From contig JAZQVN010000015.1 in assembly GCA_045631885.1 (NCBI GenBank), positions 8,992 to 72,991 of the forward strand: DNA of 64,000 nucleotides. The letters are read 5' to 3'. Source of the stretch: CAJOLV01 sp045631885. GTDB taxonomy: Bacteria; Bacillota_I; Bacilli_A; RFN20; CAG-826. Shown here one piece after another: positions 51,569 through 60,860 of this stretch. How positions within the stretch are numbered: the first letter of the stretch is position 1; each line of letters starts with the position of its first letter. The notes beneath the pieces were generated by a model that did no database searches, had not been told where the DNA came from, and saw nothing but the letters and a program-made list of their open reading frames with translations. The translations under genes and the position numbers were made by a program.

Positions 51569-51943
51569 TTATTGAGCCCCGGGGTCTTCAAGAGCACATG
51601 TTCCATCGTCCCTCCCGTCTTCAAATGAGTCATGCAATACACCAGAATAATTCATTTTACAATATAGGACTCTAACAATTTCAACTGTGTTTGTTTCTTC
51701 ATGTATCAAATAAAAAGCATTGTAATTGCTTTCTTTAACTCTACGATATTGATTTCCACTTTCTCCGATAAACACAACAGGGTTTCTATTTGGCATCGTT
51801 TTAAGATTATCACATTTTAAGTAAATATTTTTCACGATATAGTCAGCAGCTTTTACTAACTGAAAAGTTGTTACAATATAAAATTTAATAGAATCTAAAT
51901 CCAAAACACTTTCTCTAGAAAAATGGACTTTGTATTTTTTCAT
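51569..51943 (-). CDS. ParE/RelE-type toxin
   Basis: The 124-residue protein has the type II toxin fold seen in ParE/RelE: KYKVHFSRESVLDLDSIKFY, YIVKNIYLKCDNLKTMPN, RRVKESNYNAFYLI and VEIVRVLYCKMNY. After the usual end there is a 24-residue acidic tail (LHDSFEDGRDDGTCALEDPG), which is not typical and may be fused from an old neighbouring element. It overlaps the antitoxin gene by 4 bases. Confidence 0.85.
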   Translation of the reverse strand: MKKYKVHFSRESVLDLDSIKFYIVTTFQLVKAADYIVKNIYLKCDNLKTMPNRNPVVFIGESGNQYRRVKESNYNAFYLIHEETNTVEIVRVLYCKMNYSGVLHDSFEDGRDDGTCALEDPGAQ

Positions 51944-52248
51944 CTTTTTCTGCCTTTACCAAACAACATCTCTTTAACTTCTTCTGAGGTGTAGTAGTTT
52001 CCATTTTCATAATCTTTGTGAGTTTTTTCTAAACTTTCAATTAGTTCTTCATCAGTGTAATCTTCAATAAAAATAGATTGCTTTGGTAATTTCAATTCAA
52101 AAGGAAGACCTTTGTTCATGATTATTTGCTTATAAAACATTTGAACCGCACCAGAAGCACTAACACCAAGTTGATCTAAAATAGCTTCTGCTTCTCTTTT
52201 TAAATCAGCGTCCATTCTAACGTAAACAATACCATTTTCTTTTGCCAT
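51940..52248 (-). CDS. RelB/DinJ-type antitoxin
   Basis: A 102-residue ribbon-helix-helix antitoxin: GIVYVRMDADLKREAEAILD, LGVSASGAVQMFYKQI and GLPFEL, then an acidic helix that would cover the toxin. GAGGAG precedes the ATG. Two direct copies of TTGCAAAAG (52283-52302) lie in the promoter region and are a candidate operator. Confidence 0.93.
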   Translation of the reverse strand: MAKENGIVYVRMDADLKREAEAILDQLGVSASGAVQMFYKQIIMNKGLPFELKLPKQSIFIEDYTDEELIESLEKTHKDYENGNYYTSEEVKEMLFGKGRKR

Positions 52249-52282
52249 AATCGTAAAATCTCCTCGCTTGTATTTTACTATA

Positions 52283-52302
52283 CTTTTGCAATCTTTTGCA
52301 AT
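52283..52302 (-). promoter_or_regulatory. Direct-repeat operator candidate for the RelBE-type pair
   Basis: Two copies of CTTTTGCAAT in tandem lie upstream of a TATAGT -10-like hexamer of the antitoxin gene. Confidence 0.45.
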
Positions 52303-52437
52303 AATAAAATTATTTATTATTTTTTGTATCCTCTTATGCTAACAATGTTAAACAATTGTTAAAAAAATAATAAAAAGTAATGCAAAACACGAATATTTTA
52401 AAGATTTTTGCGTAAATAGAGTCTATAATTGTTTTGC

Positions 52438-52636
52438 ATGAAAAAACATAAGTTTGAAATCACACAAAAAGATATAGTCACGAATGGATTAATCGCAGCG
52501 ACTTACGCTGTTTTAACATATATTAGTGCACCTATCAGTTATGGTGGTTAGTTATATCATCTTCATATTTATGAAAAGAAATAAAAGGTTCTTTGAAGCC
52601 ATTAGGGCAAATCGCAATATCGACTTTAAGTTTTGA
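52438..52636 (+). pseudogene. queT: QueT-family queuosine precursor transporter remnant
   Basis: A 37-codon frame reads KKHKFEITQKDIVTNGLIA then YAVLTYISAPISYGG, the N terminus of the QueT ECF-type S component, and stops at TAG (52549-52551). A following in-frame piece (SYIIFIFMKRNKRFFEAIRA) looks like the C terminus. The middle is deleted. TATAAT sits 8 bases before the ATG. No preQ1 riboswitch is visible. Confidence 0.6.
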
Positions 52637-52664
52637 TTGTGCAAAAATGAATTAGGTACCGAAT

Positions 52665-53687
52665 ATGAAAGTTTTACTTTATTTTGAAAAACAAGAGAAA
52701 ATCCAAAAGTCTGGAATCGGACGTGCTTTAAGACACCAAATCGCCGCGTTAACTAGCGCAGGAATTGAATATACGCTTGATCCAAAAGACACATACGATA
52801 TCGCGCATATCAATACTTATTTTCCAGATAGCAAAAGATTATTAAAAAGATTAAAGAAAAAAGGAATTCCAGTTATTGTCCATGGTCATTCCACGAAAGA
52901 AGACTTTAGAAACTCTTTTAGAGGATGGAAAGCAATGGCGTTATGGTTTAATCCTAATTTAATGTGGTTTTATAAAAACGCTGATTATATTATTACTCCT
53001 ACGGAGTATTCTAAAAGATGTATCGATGCGTACAACTTAGGTACAGAAGTAATTTATGTCTCTAACGGTATTGATCCAAAAGAATACGCGAGAGACGAAA
53101 AGAAAATAGAAGACTTCAAAAATCATTTCCATATCAAAGAAAATGAAAAGGTCGTCATGGGTGTTGGATTCCCATTTAATAGAAAAGGCATCAAGGACTT
53201 CTTTGAAGTCGCAAAGAGTTTTCCAGATGTCAGATTTATCTGGTTTGGTGCCTTACAAAGAATCTTAACTCAACCAAATGTTTTGAAAGCAATTAAGAAG
53301 AGACCATCTAATGTTGAAATGCCTGGTTATATTGATAATGCAATTATTAAAGGTGCATATAGATACGCTGAATGTTTATTCTTCCCATCATATGAAGAAA
53401 CAGAAGGTATTGTCGTATTAGAATCTTTAGCATCATCTTGCCCAGTCTTAATTAGAGACATCGGTGTCTATTCTGATTGGTTAGAAGATGGAAGAGATTG
53501 CTATAAAGGTAAAAACAATCGAGAATTCGTAGAGAAGATTGCTTATTTAATGAGTCATGATAACTCCAAGATTATTCAAGAAGGACTTAAGAGAGTCAAA
53601 GAAAGAGAAATCATTGAAGTTGGTCAAGAACTCAAAAGAGCTTACGAATATTTATTAGACAAATTCAATAAACAAAAACATGAGTAG
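52665..53687 (+). CDS. Family 4 glycosyltransferase
   Basis: A 340-residue GT-B enzyme: IQKSGIGRALRHQIAAL near the N terminus, VIYVSNGID, VVMGVGFPFNRKGI and the donor motif FFPSYEETEGIVVLESLASS with E-x7-E. Layout and size fit glycolipid or surface glycan GT4 enzymes. It overlaps arcC by 8 bases. Confidence 0.9.
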   Translation: MKVLLYFEKQEKIQKSGIGRALRHQIAALTSAGIEYTLDPKDTYDIAHINTYFPDSKRLLKRLKKKGIPVIVHGHSTKEDFRNSFRGWKAMALWFNPNLMWFYKNADYIITPTEYSKRCIDAYNLGTEVIYVSNGIDPKEYARDEKKIEDFKNHFHIKENEKVVMGVGFPFNRKGIKDFFEVAKSFPDVRFIWFGALQRILTQPNVLKAIKKRPSNVEMPGYIDNAIIKGAYRYAECLFFPSYEETEGIVVLESLASSCPVLIRDIGVYSDWLEDGRDCYKGKNNREFVEKIAYLMSHDNSKIIQEGLKRVKEREIIEVGQELKRAYEYLLDKFNKQKHE

Positions 53688-54603
53688 ATATGTTATTTCC
53701 CTCGGTGGAAACGCGTTAGGAAATAACGCAGAAGAACAAAAAGAATTACTAAAGAAAGTCGCTGTCCCAATTGTTGAATTAATTCAGAATTGGCACGAAG
53801 TAATTATAGTCCACGGTAATGGTCCACAGGTTGGTATGATTAACCTCGCTTTTACTAATGACAATGTTCCAGATATGCCATTCCCAGAATGTGGAGCGAT
53901 GTCAGAAGGATATATCGGTTTTCATATCCAAAACGCGATTGATAATCGTTTACATGAACTAGGTATTCATCGCCCAGTCACGACGATTGTTTCTCAAGTT
54001 GTCGTCGATAAAGATGACCCTGGTTTTTCTAATCCCACAAAACCAATTGGAAAATTCTATTCTGAAGCAGAAAGTAGAGAAATCGCTGCAAAAACGGGAT
54101 ATATTTTTAAAGAAGATGCTGGAAGAGGATATCGAAGAGTAGTTCCTTCACCACTACCAATTGATATCGTTGAAAAAGAATCTATTAAAACATTAGTGGA
54201 TAACAAACATGTCGTTATTTGTGCAGGTGGAGGCGGCATTCCCGTCATCAGAAATGAGGATGGATCTCTAACTGGAGTAGCTGCGGTTATCGATAAAGAT
54301 TTTGCCAGTGCGAAAGTCGCAGAACTAACCCACGCTGATTATTTGGTGATACTCACCGCAGTAGATAATGTTTGTATCAATTTCAATAAACCAAATCAAA
54401 AGAAATTAGAAGAAGTTTCAACAACCGAACTAGATGAATATATTGCTCAAGGTCACTTTGCCAAAGGTAGTATGTTACCAAAAGTTCAAGCTTGTTTAAT
54501 GTTCTTGAAAGCTTGCCCAAATGGCGTGGCTATTATTTCATCATTAGAAAAAGCCACTTCTGCAATAAAAGAAGAAACCGGGACAATTATTAGAAGTAAT
54601 TAA
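53680..54603 (+). CDS. arcC: Carbamate kinase
   Basis: A 307-residue kinase making ATP from carbamoyl phosphate and ADP. Signatures are ISLGGNALG, VHGNGPQVG, a central RRVVPSPLP, CAGGGGIPV and GVAAVIDKD. Arginine deiminase and ornithine transcarbamylase genes are not in the window, so its pathway here is unclear. It sits between two glycosyltransferase genes and is coupled to the first. Confidence 0.95.
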   Translation: MSRYVISLGGNALGNNAEEQKELLKKVAVPIVELIQNWHEVIIVHGNGPQVGMINLAFTNDNVPDMPFPECGAMSEGYIGFHIQNAIDNRLHELGIHRPVTTIVSQVVVDKDDPGFSNPTKPIGKFYSEAESREIAAKTGYIFKEDAGRGYRRVVPSPLPIDIVEKESIKTLVDNKHVVICAGGGGIPVIRNEDGSLTGVAAVIDKDFASAKVAELTHADYLVILTAVDNVCINFNKPNQKKLEEVSTTELDEYIAQGHFAKGSMLPKVQACLMFLKACPNGVAIISSLEKATSAIKEETGTIIRSN

Positions 54604-54605
54604 AT

Positions 54606-56531
54606 ATGAAAGTATTAGTAGTAATGGATGCACTTGACGGGGAAAATTATGGAACCGTTTTTGATTGCATGAATATTATTAGATATCTACACTCAAGCGG
54701 AGATGATGTTCGTTTGTTATCTCCTAATGTGGAAAAGAATTCTGGTAATCTAGTTAATTACTACTTAGTTAAAAAGATTGATAGCGCAGACTCAATTGAC
54801 CCTATTTCTAAACTCAATAGTGCGATTTTAAATAACGCAAATAATAAATTCTTAAAAGAAATTATTAATGACGCTGATGTTGTTCACATCATGATGCCTT
54901 TTGGTTTGGGTTATAAAGTCGCGAAAATCGCTAAAAAACTAGGTGTACCAATTACTACAAGTTTCCACGCACAAGCGGAAAGCGTTACTTCTCAATATAA
55001 GTTGATGAATGTTCGCTTTGCGAACAACACTATTTATAAATACTATTTTAAACATTTATATAGTCTTGCTAACGCTGTTCAATATCCAACTGAATTTACA
55101 AAGATGATTTTTGAAGGCTCAGTTAAAAGAAGAACTAATTCATATATCATCTCTAGCGGTGTTGATGATGTTTATCAAAGAAGAGATGTTCAAAGAGATT
55201 CAACTTACTCAAAACACTTCAATATCTTGTTTATCGGAAGATTTGCTAAAGAAAAGAACCACGAAGCCCTTATAAAAGCGGTCGCTAAAAGTAAACATAA
55301 AGACAATATTCAATTAGTATTTGCGGGACAAGGTTCTTATAAAGAAGAAATTGTTAAATTAGCAAAAGATCTAGGAGTTATTCCTCCAATCACACTATTT
55401 GTTTCTCGTGAATCCTTAGTGGATATCATTAATTCTTGTGATTTATATGTCCATCCTGCGGATGCGGAAAATGAAGGTATATCCTGTTTAGAGGCTATTA
55501 GCTGTGGATTAGTCCCAATTATATGCGATTCTAAGAAAAGCGCGATTAAATCAGTCGCATTAAGCGAAAAGAACCTCTTTAGAGAACATTCAATCGAAGA
55601 TTTAACCGATAAAATCGATTATTGGATTGAACATCCTAAAGAAAAGAAAGAATGTTCTGAACAATATTTAGGATTCACTAAATCATACAGTCGAGAAATC
55701 TGCTTAGAAAAAGTAAGAAAAATGATTTTGACTTACTCTGATCCGATAAATCGTAATAAATTAGTGAAATATTATTATTCAGATGAATTAAATGATGACT
55801 TTGCTTTTAGCAAAATTGAAGTCAAAAAGAGTAAAAAACCATTTAAATATATTCACAAGAATCCTATTTGGAGATTCTTTGAATTCATCATTTATAACAT
55901 TATTGCTAGACCACTAGTGTACTTAATTAATCAAGGCTTCTTCCATCAAAGGATTAAAAACAAGGCTTTGTTAAAAAGATGCAAACACACAGGATATTTT
56001 GTTTATAGTAACCACACACACGGTATGGCGGATGCGTTTACGCCTAATATTCTTTCGCCAAAAAGAAATTATATTGTCGTAGGAAGAGAAGCTGTATCAA
56101 TCAAGGGCTTAAAAGGTATTGTCACTATGTTAGGGGCAATTCCTTTATACACCTCGATTGATGAGGTTGGACCATTTAATGAATGTATCAAAACAAGAGT
56201 TAATGCGAAGAAAAGAGCAATCACCATTTATCCAGAAGCACACATTTGGCCATACTACACAAAGATTAGACCATTTAGAAAAGATTCATTCCGTTTTCCT
56301 GTTGATAATAAGAAACCAGTTTATGTTTTGACCCATACCTGGCAAAAGAGAAAATTATCAAAAAGACCAAGACTAATTAGTTATTTATCAGGTCCACTAT
56401 TCCCGAACGAAGAACTCTCAAGAGTGGAAGCAATGGAAGATTTAAGAGAAAGAGTTTATCACGAAATGCTAAGAGTAAGTAACTCTATTGAGCAAGTCGA
56501 AAAGATAAAATACATCAAAGTAGAGAAATGA
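54606..56531 (+). CDS. GT4 glycosyltransferase fused to PlsC-type acyltransferase
   Basis: A 641-residue fusion. Residues 1-390 are a GT4 enzyme (GYKVAKIAKKLGVPIT, ILFIGRFAKEKNHEAL, DAENEGISCLEAISCGLVPI). Residues 420-640 are a PlsC-like acyltransferase: the SNHTHGMADAF motif (H-x4-D), a YPEAH glycine-lacking block III and RPFRKDSF. The pair could glycosylate and acylate a membrane lipid. A related GT4 end occurs at 63803-64000. Confidence 0.88.
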   Translation: MKVLVVMDALDGENYGTVFDCMNIIRYLHSSGDDVRLLSPNVEKNSGNLVNYYLVKKIDSADSIDPISKLNSAILNNANNKFLKEIINDADVVHIMMPFGLGYKVAKIAKKLGVPITTSFHAQAESVTSQYKLMNVRFANNTIYKYYFKHLYSLANAVQYPTEFTKMIFEGSVKRRTNSYIISSGVDDVYQRRDVQRDSTYSKHFNILFIGRFAKEKNHEALIKAVAKSKHKDNIQLVFAGQGSYKEEIVKLAKDLGVIPPITLFVSRESLVDIINSCDLYVHPADAENEGISCLEAISCGLVPIICDSKKSAIKSVALSEKNLFREHSIEDLTDKIDYWIEHPKEKKECSEQYLGFTKSYSREICLEKVRKMILTYSDPINRNKLVKYYYSDELNDDFAFSKIEVKKSKKPFKYIHKNPIWRFFEFIIYNIIARPLVYLINQGFFHQRIKNKALLKRCKHTGYFVYSNHTHGMADAFTPNILSPKRNYIVVGREAVSIKGLKGIVTMLGAIPLYTSIDEVGPFNECIKTRVNAKKRAITIYPEAHIWPYYTKIRPFRKDSFRFPVDNKKPVYVLTHTWQKRKLSKRPRLISYLSGPLFPNEELSRVEAMEDLRERVYHEMLRVSNSIEQVEKIKYIKVEK

Positions 56532-56547
56532 TTTTAAGGATAAGTTT

Positions 56548-56574
56548 ACCGGAGCAATTCCGGTTTTCTTTTTG
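56548..56574 (+). terminator. Terminator after the GT4-acyltransferase gene
   Basis: ACCGGA and TCCGGT arms followed by TTTCTTTTTG. Confidence 0.85.
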
Positions 56575-56858
56575 TTTATGTGAAAATACAAAATATCTAG
56601 GTTTTAAAATAAATTCGCCGCAAAACACTTGTTATTTTTTGAATAATCGGTGAATACACGGATTATTTTATTACTGTAATGCTGCACCATTTATACAATA
56701 TGTTGTAGGTTATTGAAAATTCCTTGTTTACCTCTTGTATTCTTAAAACATTTTTGTCTCAATCTATATCTCAGATAACTTTGCTATGCATAGTTATTGC
56801 GATATTTTATCGTGTTGTGTTATTCTTTTTTCATTCATAAACAAGGAGGTGTTTAAGA
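56575..56858. other. Gene-free stretch upstream of tldD
   Basis: No gene is seen. It contains the palindrome CTATGCATAG (about 56787-56796) flanked by ATAACT-like arms, a possible regulator site, and AT-rich promoter-like stretches before the strong AAGGAGG of tldD. Confidence 0.35.
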
Positions 56859-58262
56859 ATGATTAGTAAAAAACTTGCTATTGAAGTTTTAAACGAAGCC
56901 CTTGCTACCGGTGCGGATTACGCTGAAATCTTTTTCGAAGATTCTCACTCATCTGGTTTATCAATTGAAAACGGTAAAGTAGAGACAGCCAGCAGTAATT
57001 CCATGTGTGGTGTTGGTTTACGTTTATTAAAAGAAAATCAATGTGTTTACGGTTACACAAATGATTTATCCAAAAAAGGTTTATTAAAACTAGCGGGTTC
57101 ATTAAACAAGTCCTTCCACAGTGAAAGACTTATTACTGTCGAGAAACTCGATATGATTAGAACAAAGAATAGAAATCCTATTACTAACTCATATGATAAC
57201 GTTTCTTTACAAGACAAAATCGATTTAGTGAGAGAAGGTATTGATGAAATCCAATCAATGAATGATCCAAGAATTGTCAGAACAGTTGGCTCATTCAGTG
57301 CAAATCATAGATTTGTAGCTATCTTCAATTCCAAAGGCAAATGGTTCAAACGCGATACTGAATTCGGTAGATTAGCTTTTATGGTTATCGTCGCTGATCA
57401 AAACGGATTTGAAACAGGCTTTGAAGGTCCAGGTGCTCAAGGTGATATCTCTTATTTCAGAACTAAAGTTCACGTGAGAGAAGTCGCTAGAAAAGCCGCG
57501 GAAACAGCTTTATTGATGTTAACAGCGAAAGAATGCCCAAGTGGCGTTATGCCAGTTGTTATTGGTAATGGTTGGGGCGGTGTCTTATTCCACGAATCTT
57601 GTGGTCACCCATTAGAATCCAGTTCCGTTGCTAAAGGTATTTCTTGCTTCTCAAAGAATAAAATCGGTGACATGGTTGCTTCCCCAATCGTTAGCGCGGT
57701 TGATGATAGCACAATGCCAGGAGAATGGGGTTCCATCGACATCGATGATGAAGGCAACCTCGGTTCCAAACGTTTATTAATCAAAAATGGTAAATTAAAC
57801 GATTACATGATTGATGATTTAAACGGTAGAAGAATGGGAAGACAAGGTAACGGTGCTTGTCGTAGACAAAATTATCGCTACTGCCCAACTTCACGTATGT
57901 CCAATACCTATATTTGTAATGGTAAGAGCACACCTGAAGAAATTATTAAAGCCACGAAGTTAGGTTTATACGCTGTTAGCTTTAACGGTGGTTCCGTTGA
58001 TCCAACAACAGGCGAATTCAACTTTGGTTGTTCTGAAGCTTACATCATCAGAGATGGCAAAGTCGCAGAACCAGTTAAAGGTGCAACCTTAATCGGTAAA
58101 GGTTTTGAAATCTTGAAACATATCGATATGGTTGGTAACGATCTCAAACTCGCTCAAGGTATGTGTGGTGCCGCTTCTGGTTCTATTAGAACCAACGTTG
58201 GTCAACCAACCTTAAGAGTCAGTCAAATTACCGTCGGTGGAAGAGGAGGAGAATTAAAGTAA
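56859..58262 (+). CDS. tldD: TldD metalloprotease subunit
   Basis: A 467-residue protein of the TldD/PmbA family, the catalytic subunit carrying the zinc motif: HESCGHPLESS near residue 248 with the HExxxH pattern, plus CSEAYIIRDGKVAEPVKGAT near the C terminus. With TldE/PmbA it processes peptides, for example microcins or modified peptides. Preceded by AAGGAGG. Confidence 0.95.
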   Translation: MISKKLAIEVLNEALATGADYAEIFFEDSHSSGLSIENGKVETASSNSMCGVGLRLLKENQCVYGYTNDLSKKGLLKLAGSLNKSFHSERLITVEKLDMIRTKNRNPITNSYDNVSLQDKIDLVREGIDEIQSMNDPRIVRTVGSFSANHRFVAIFNSKGKWFKRDTEFGRLAFMVIVADQNGFETGFEGPGAQGDISYFRTKVHVREVARKAAETALLMLTAKECPSGVMPVVIGNGWGGVLFHESCGHPLESSSVAKGISCFSKNKIGDMVASPIVSAVDDSTMPGEWGSIDIDDEGNLGSKRLLIKNGKLNDYMIDDLNGRRMGRQGNGACRRQNYRYCPTSRMSNTYICNGKSTPEEIIKATKLGLYAVSFNGGSVDPTTGEFNFGCSEAYIIRDGKVAEPVKGATLIGKGFEILKHIDMVGNDLKLAQGMCGAASGSIRTNVGQPTLRVSQITVGGRGGELK

Positions 58263-58263
58263 T

Positions 58264-59586
58264 ATGAAGTTCGATTTATTTTTCAAATTAGCTAAAGAAG
58301 CTGGAATCGAAGAAGCAGAATTATATATTAGTGAATCTCGTTCCTTAACTATCGAATTATTCCACGGCAATATCGAAGGCTACACCGATAATAACGGTTA
58401 TACCATCCTCGCTAGAGGTATGATTAATGGTAAATTCGGCGCGGCCAGCTGCGATGTTTGGAATAAAGAAAAAGCCGAATATTTAGTCAGAGAAATCGCT
58501 GCGAACGCTGCGGTCATTGAAAATGAAGACCCAATGTTCATCTTCGAAGGCTCACCAAAATATAAGAAAGTTAATACTTTCAATCCTGATTTAGATAAAG
58601 TTAGCATCGATGAAAAGATCGCTAAATTAAAAGAATTAGAAAAAGAATTAAGAGCCTACGATCAACGCATCGTTGAAGTCGCTGGTTGTGAATATGAAGA
58701 ATCCACATCCAAAGTGACATTAATCAACACTAAAGGATTAAAACTCTTCCAAAAATCCAATTACTTTGTTTATATTGGTCAAGCTGTTGCCAGCAATGGT
58801 AAACAAACAAAATCCGGATATGATTTCTTATTTGACAATGATTTCAGCAAAGCTGATATCAAAAAACTCGCAACAAAGATTGCTAAAGATACAGTCGATC
58901 AATTAGATGGCGATCCATGTGAAACCAATAATTATAAAGCCGTTTTAGCTCCATCAGTCGTTAGAAGCTTTATGTCCGCCTTAATCGGTCACTGCGACGC
59001 TGAAGAAGTCCAAAAACAATCCAGTTTATTCATTGGTAAATTAAATCAACAAGTTCTTTCTAAGAAAGTAACAATCGAAGAAAGACCACTCGATAAGAAC
59101 TTATTTAGCAGATGGTTCGACGATGAAGGTGTTGCCACATATAACAAACCATTATTCAAAAATGGTGTCTTAATGACTTACTTATATAATTTGACCACCG
59201 CTGCAAAAGACGGCGTTCAATCCACAGGTAATGGTTATCGTTCCGGTGGCAAGATGGGAACATCCACATGTTTCACAATCTTAAAACCAGGTAAAAAATC
59301 TCAAGAAGAATTATTCCAAGAGATTGGTGATGGTGTCTTAATCACTGATGTCAGCGGTTTACACGCCGGTATGAATCCACAAAGTGGTAACTTCTCATTA
59401 CAATCCACTGGTTACCTCATCAAAGATGGTAAACGCGATAGAGCATTAGACTTAATCACCGTCAGTGGCAACTTATTAGAAATCTTCAACGACGTTCTTG
59501 AAGTCGGAAGTGATAGCGAAATCTCTCCATCTGGAGTTTCCGCACCATCATTACTTATCAAGAAAATCGCTGTTTCAGGTAAATAA
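58264..59586 (+). CDS. pmbA: PmbA/TldE metalloprotease partner
   Basis: The 440-residue partner of TldD, starting 2 bases after it. Family features are EAELYISESRSLTIE, the domain with STGNGYRSGGKMGTST, and a C-terminal LEVGSDSEISPSGVSAPSL. It lacks the HExxxH zinc motif, as usual for PmbA. The pair forms a heterodimer. Confidence 0.95.
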   Translation: MKFDLFFKLAKEAGIEEAELYISESRSLTIELFHGNIEGYTDNNGYTILARGMINGKFGAASCDVWNKEKAEYLVREIAANAAVIENEDPMFIFEGSPKYKKVNTFNPDLDKVSIDEKIAKLKELEKELRAYDQRIVEVAGCEYEESTSKVTLINTKGLKLFQKSNYFVYIGQAVASNGKQTKSGYDFLFDNDFSKADIKKLATKIAKDTVDQLDGDPCETNNYKAVLAPSVVRSFMSALIGHCDAEEVQKQSSLFIGKLNQQVLSKKVTIEERPLDKNLFSRWFDDEGVATYNKPLFKNGVLMTYLYNLTTAAKDGVQSTGNGYRSGGKMGTSTCFTILKPGKKSQEELFQEIGDGVLITDVSGLHAGMNPQSGNFSLQSTGYLIKDGKRDRALDLITVSGNLLEIFNDVLEVGSDSEISPSGVSAPSLLIKKIAVSGK

Positions 59587-59600
59587 GTTAATAACAAAAT

Positions 59601-59636
59601 TAAAAGATAGACCTTAATGGCCTATCTTTTTTTATA
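59601..59636. terminator. Bidirectional terminator
   Basis: AAAGATAG and CTATCTTT arms with A and T runs on the outside, between convergent pmbA and the peroxidase gene. Confidence 0.88.
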
Positions 59637-60177
59637 ACAATTTTTCAATATCATTAACCAAGTCTTCTAATGGATGAGTTGGTTCATATCTTTTATATAC
59701 TTCACCATTTCTATCAATTAAGAATTTTGTGAAGTTCCATTTAATATCGCTTTTACTTTCATAATCAGGATCCATCTTCGCAAGGAACTGCTTCATGAAT
59801 GCCGCGCTTTCACCTTCTCCAAATCCTTCAAAACCTTTTTGTGATTTGAGATAAGTGAATAATGGTAATTCGTTTGGGCCATTTACATCCGCTTTCTTCA
59901 TTTGTGGGAATGTTGTGTTGAAATGTAATTGGCAGAACTCGTGAATCTCTTCATCATTACCAGGAGTTTGTCCACCGAATTGATTGCAAGGAATGTCAAG
60001 TATTTCTAATCCTTTATCGTGATACTTTTTATACATCTCTTCTATTGGAGCATATTGAGGTGTAAAGCCACATCCTGTCGCGGTATTAACAACGAGAATT
60101 ACTTTACCTTTGAAGTCTTTTAAGTTAACGACTTTTCCATCTCCTGAAACAAGAGAAAAATTATAAATTTCTGACAT
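59632..60177 (-). CDS. Glutathione peroxidase-family thiol peroxidase
   Basis: A 181-residue thiol peroxidase: NTATGCGFTPQ carries the active Cys, PCNQFGGQTPG the Gln, and IKWNFTKFLIDRNG the Trp-Asn of the catalytic tetrad. In Bacillota these enzymes use thioredoxin and reduce peroxides. A TetR gene lies upstream on the same strand. Confidence 0.95.
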   Translation of the reverse strand: MSEIYNFSLVSGDGKVVNLKDFKGKVILVVNTATGCGFTPQYAPIEEMYKKYHDKGLEILDIPCNQFGGQTPGNDEEIHEFCQLHFNTTFPQMKKADVNGPNELPLFTYLKSQKGFEGFGEGESAAFMKQFLAKMDPDYESKSDIKWNFTKFLIDRNGEVYKRYEPTHPLEDLVNDIEKLL

Positions 60178-60203
60178 TTTAAGCTCCTTTTGCGGGTTTT
60201 TTG

Positions 60204-60719
60204 TTATTTATTATAGATTTTGTGATATGTGTAGTTAACTATGTCATCAACGCTTTCTTGGAAGCCGTAATATCCCCAAACTCTTGCGATGGTGACGACT
60301 GTCACAATGTATAAACTTAAAGAAAATTTATCATCAATGTTTTGGAATTTTTGGCTTCTACTAATTAAAGCATTGTGTTCTAATTTACCAGCGAGGAATG
60401 GAATATTCTCTGGAAGGAAATCAATGATTGGGATCGCATTATTTTGAACCTTGGTGAAGAATTCTTTCATGATTTCTTTAATCGCTGATTCGTTATTAGA
60501 ATAAATGATTGGGATTACTCTTGTTTGAAAACTCTTCTTCACATCAAGCATGACTTCATCGACAACTTCATCAACTGTATGATACATACGATAGAACGAT
60601 GCACGAGAAACACCAGATTCCTTAATGAGGTCTGTAACTGTAATTTTTAGAAAGTTTTGTTTCTTGAGAAGACGGATAATACCATCTTTCATTGCTTTTT
60701 TAACACTATGATTTGTCAT
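60204..60719 (-). CDS. TetR-family transcriptional regulator
   Basis: The start at 60719 follows AGGTGA; an upstream in-frame GTG is at 60728. The 171-residue product has an N-terminal helix-turn-helix with KITVTDLIKESGVSRASFYR, the TetR signature, and a helical ligand-binding C-terminal domain. A palindromic site (60732-60748) upstream is probably its operator, also positioned to control the divergent FAD gene. Confidence 0.9.
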   Translation of the reverse strand: MTNHSVKKAMKDGIIRLLKKQNFLKITVTDLIKESGVSRASFYRMYHTVDEVVDEVMLDVKKSFQTRVIPIIYSNNESAIKEIMKEFFTKVQNNAIPIIDFLPENIPFLAGKLEHNALISRSQKFQNIDDKFSLSLYIVTVVTIARVWGYYGFQESVDDIVNYTYHKIYNK

Positions 60720-60731
60720 AATTTTCACCTA

Positions 60732-60748
60732 TGATACACATTGTCTCA
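60732..60748. promoter_or_regulatory. TetR operator candidate
   Basis: TGATACA and TGTCTCA arms around CAT, a near-perfect palindrome, directly upstream of the TetR gene start. Confidence 0.6.
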
Positions 60749-60800
60749 TTTTATCTTATTTTAGTCAAATATTATACTTTTTATTTTTATAAGAAAAATA

Positions 60801-60829
60801 CTGATATGTAATTCAATGGATGATATAAT
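60801..60829 (+). promoter_or_regulatory. Promoter of the FAD oxidoreductase gene
   Basis: TATAAT at 60824-60829 with a weak CTGATA at 60801-60806 (spacing 17), 32 bases before the start codon; AGGAGG lies at 60848-60853. Confidence 0.5.
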
Positions 60830-60860
60830 TTTCTTGTGTTTTTTCTAGGAGGCACCACAT

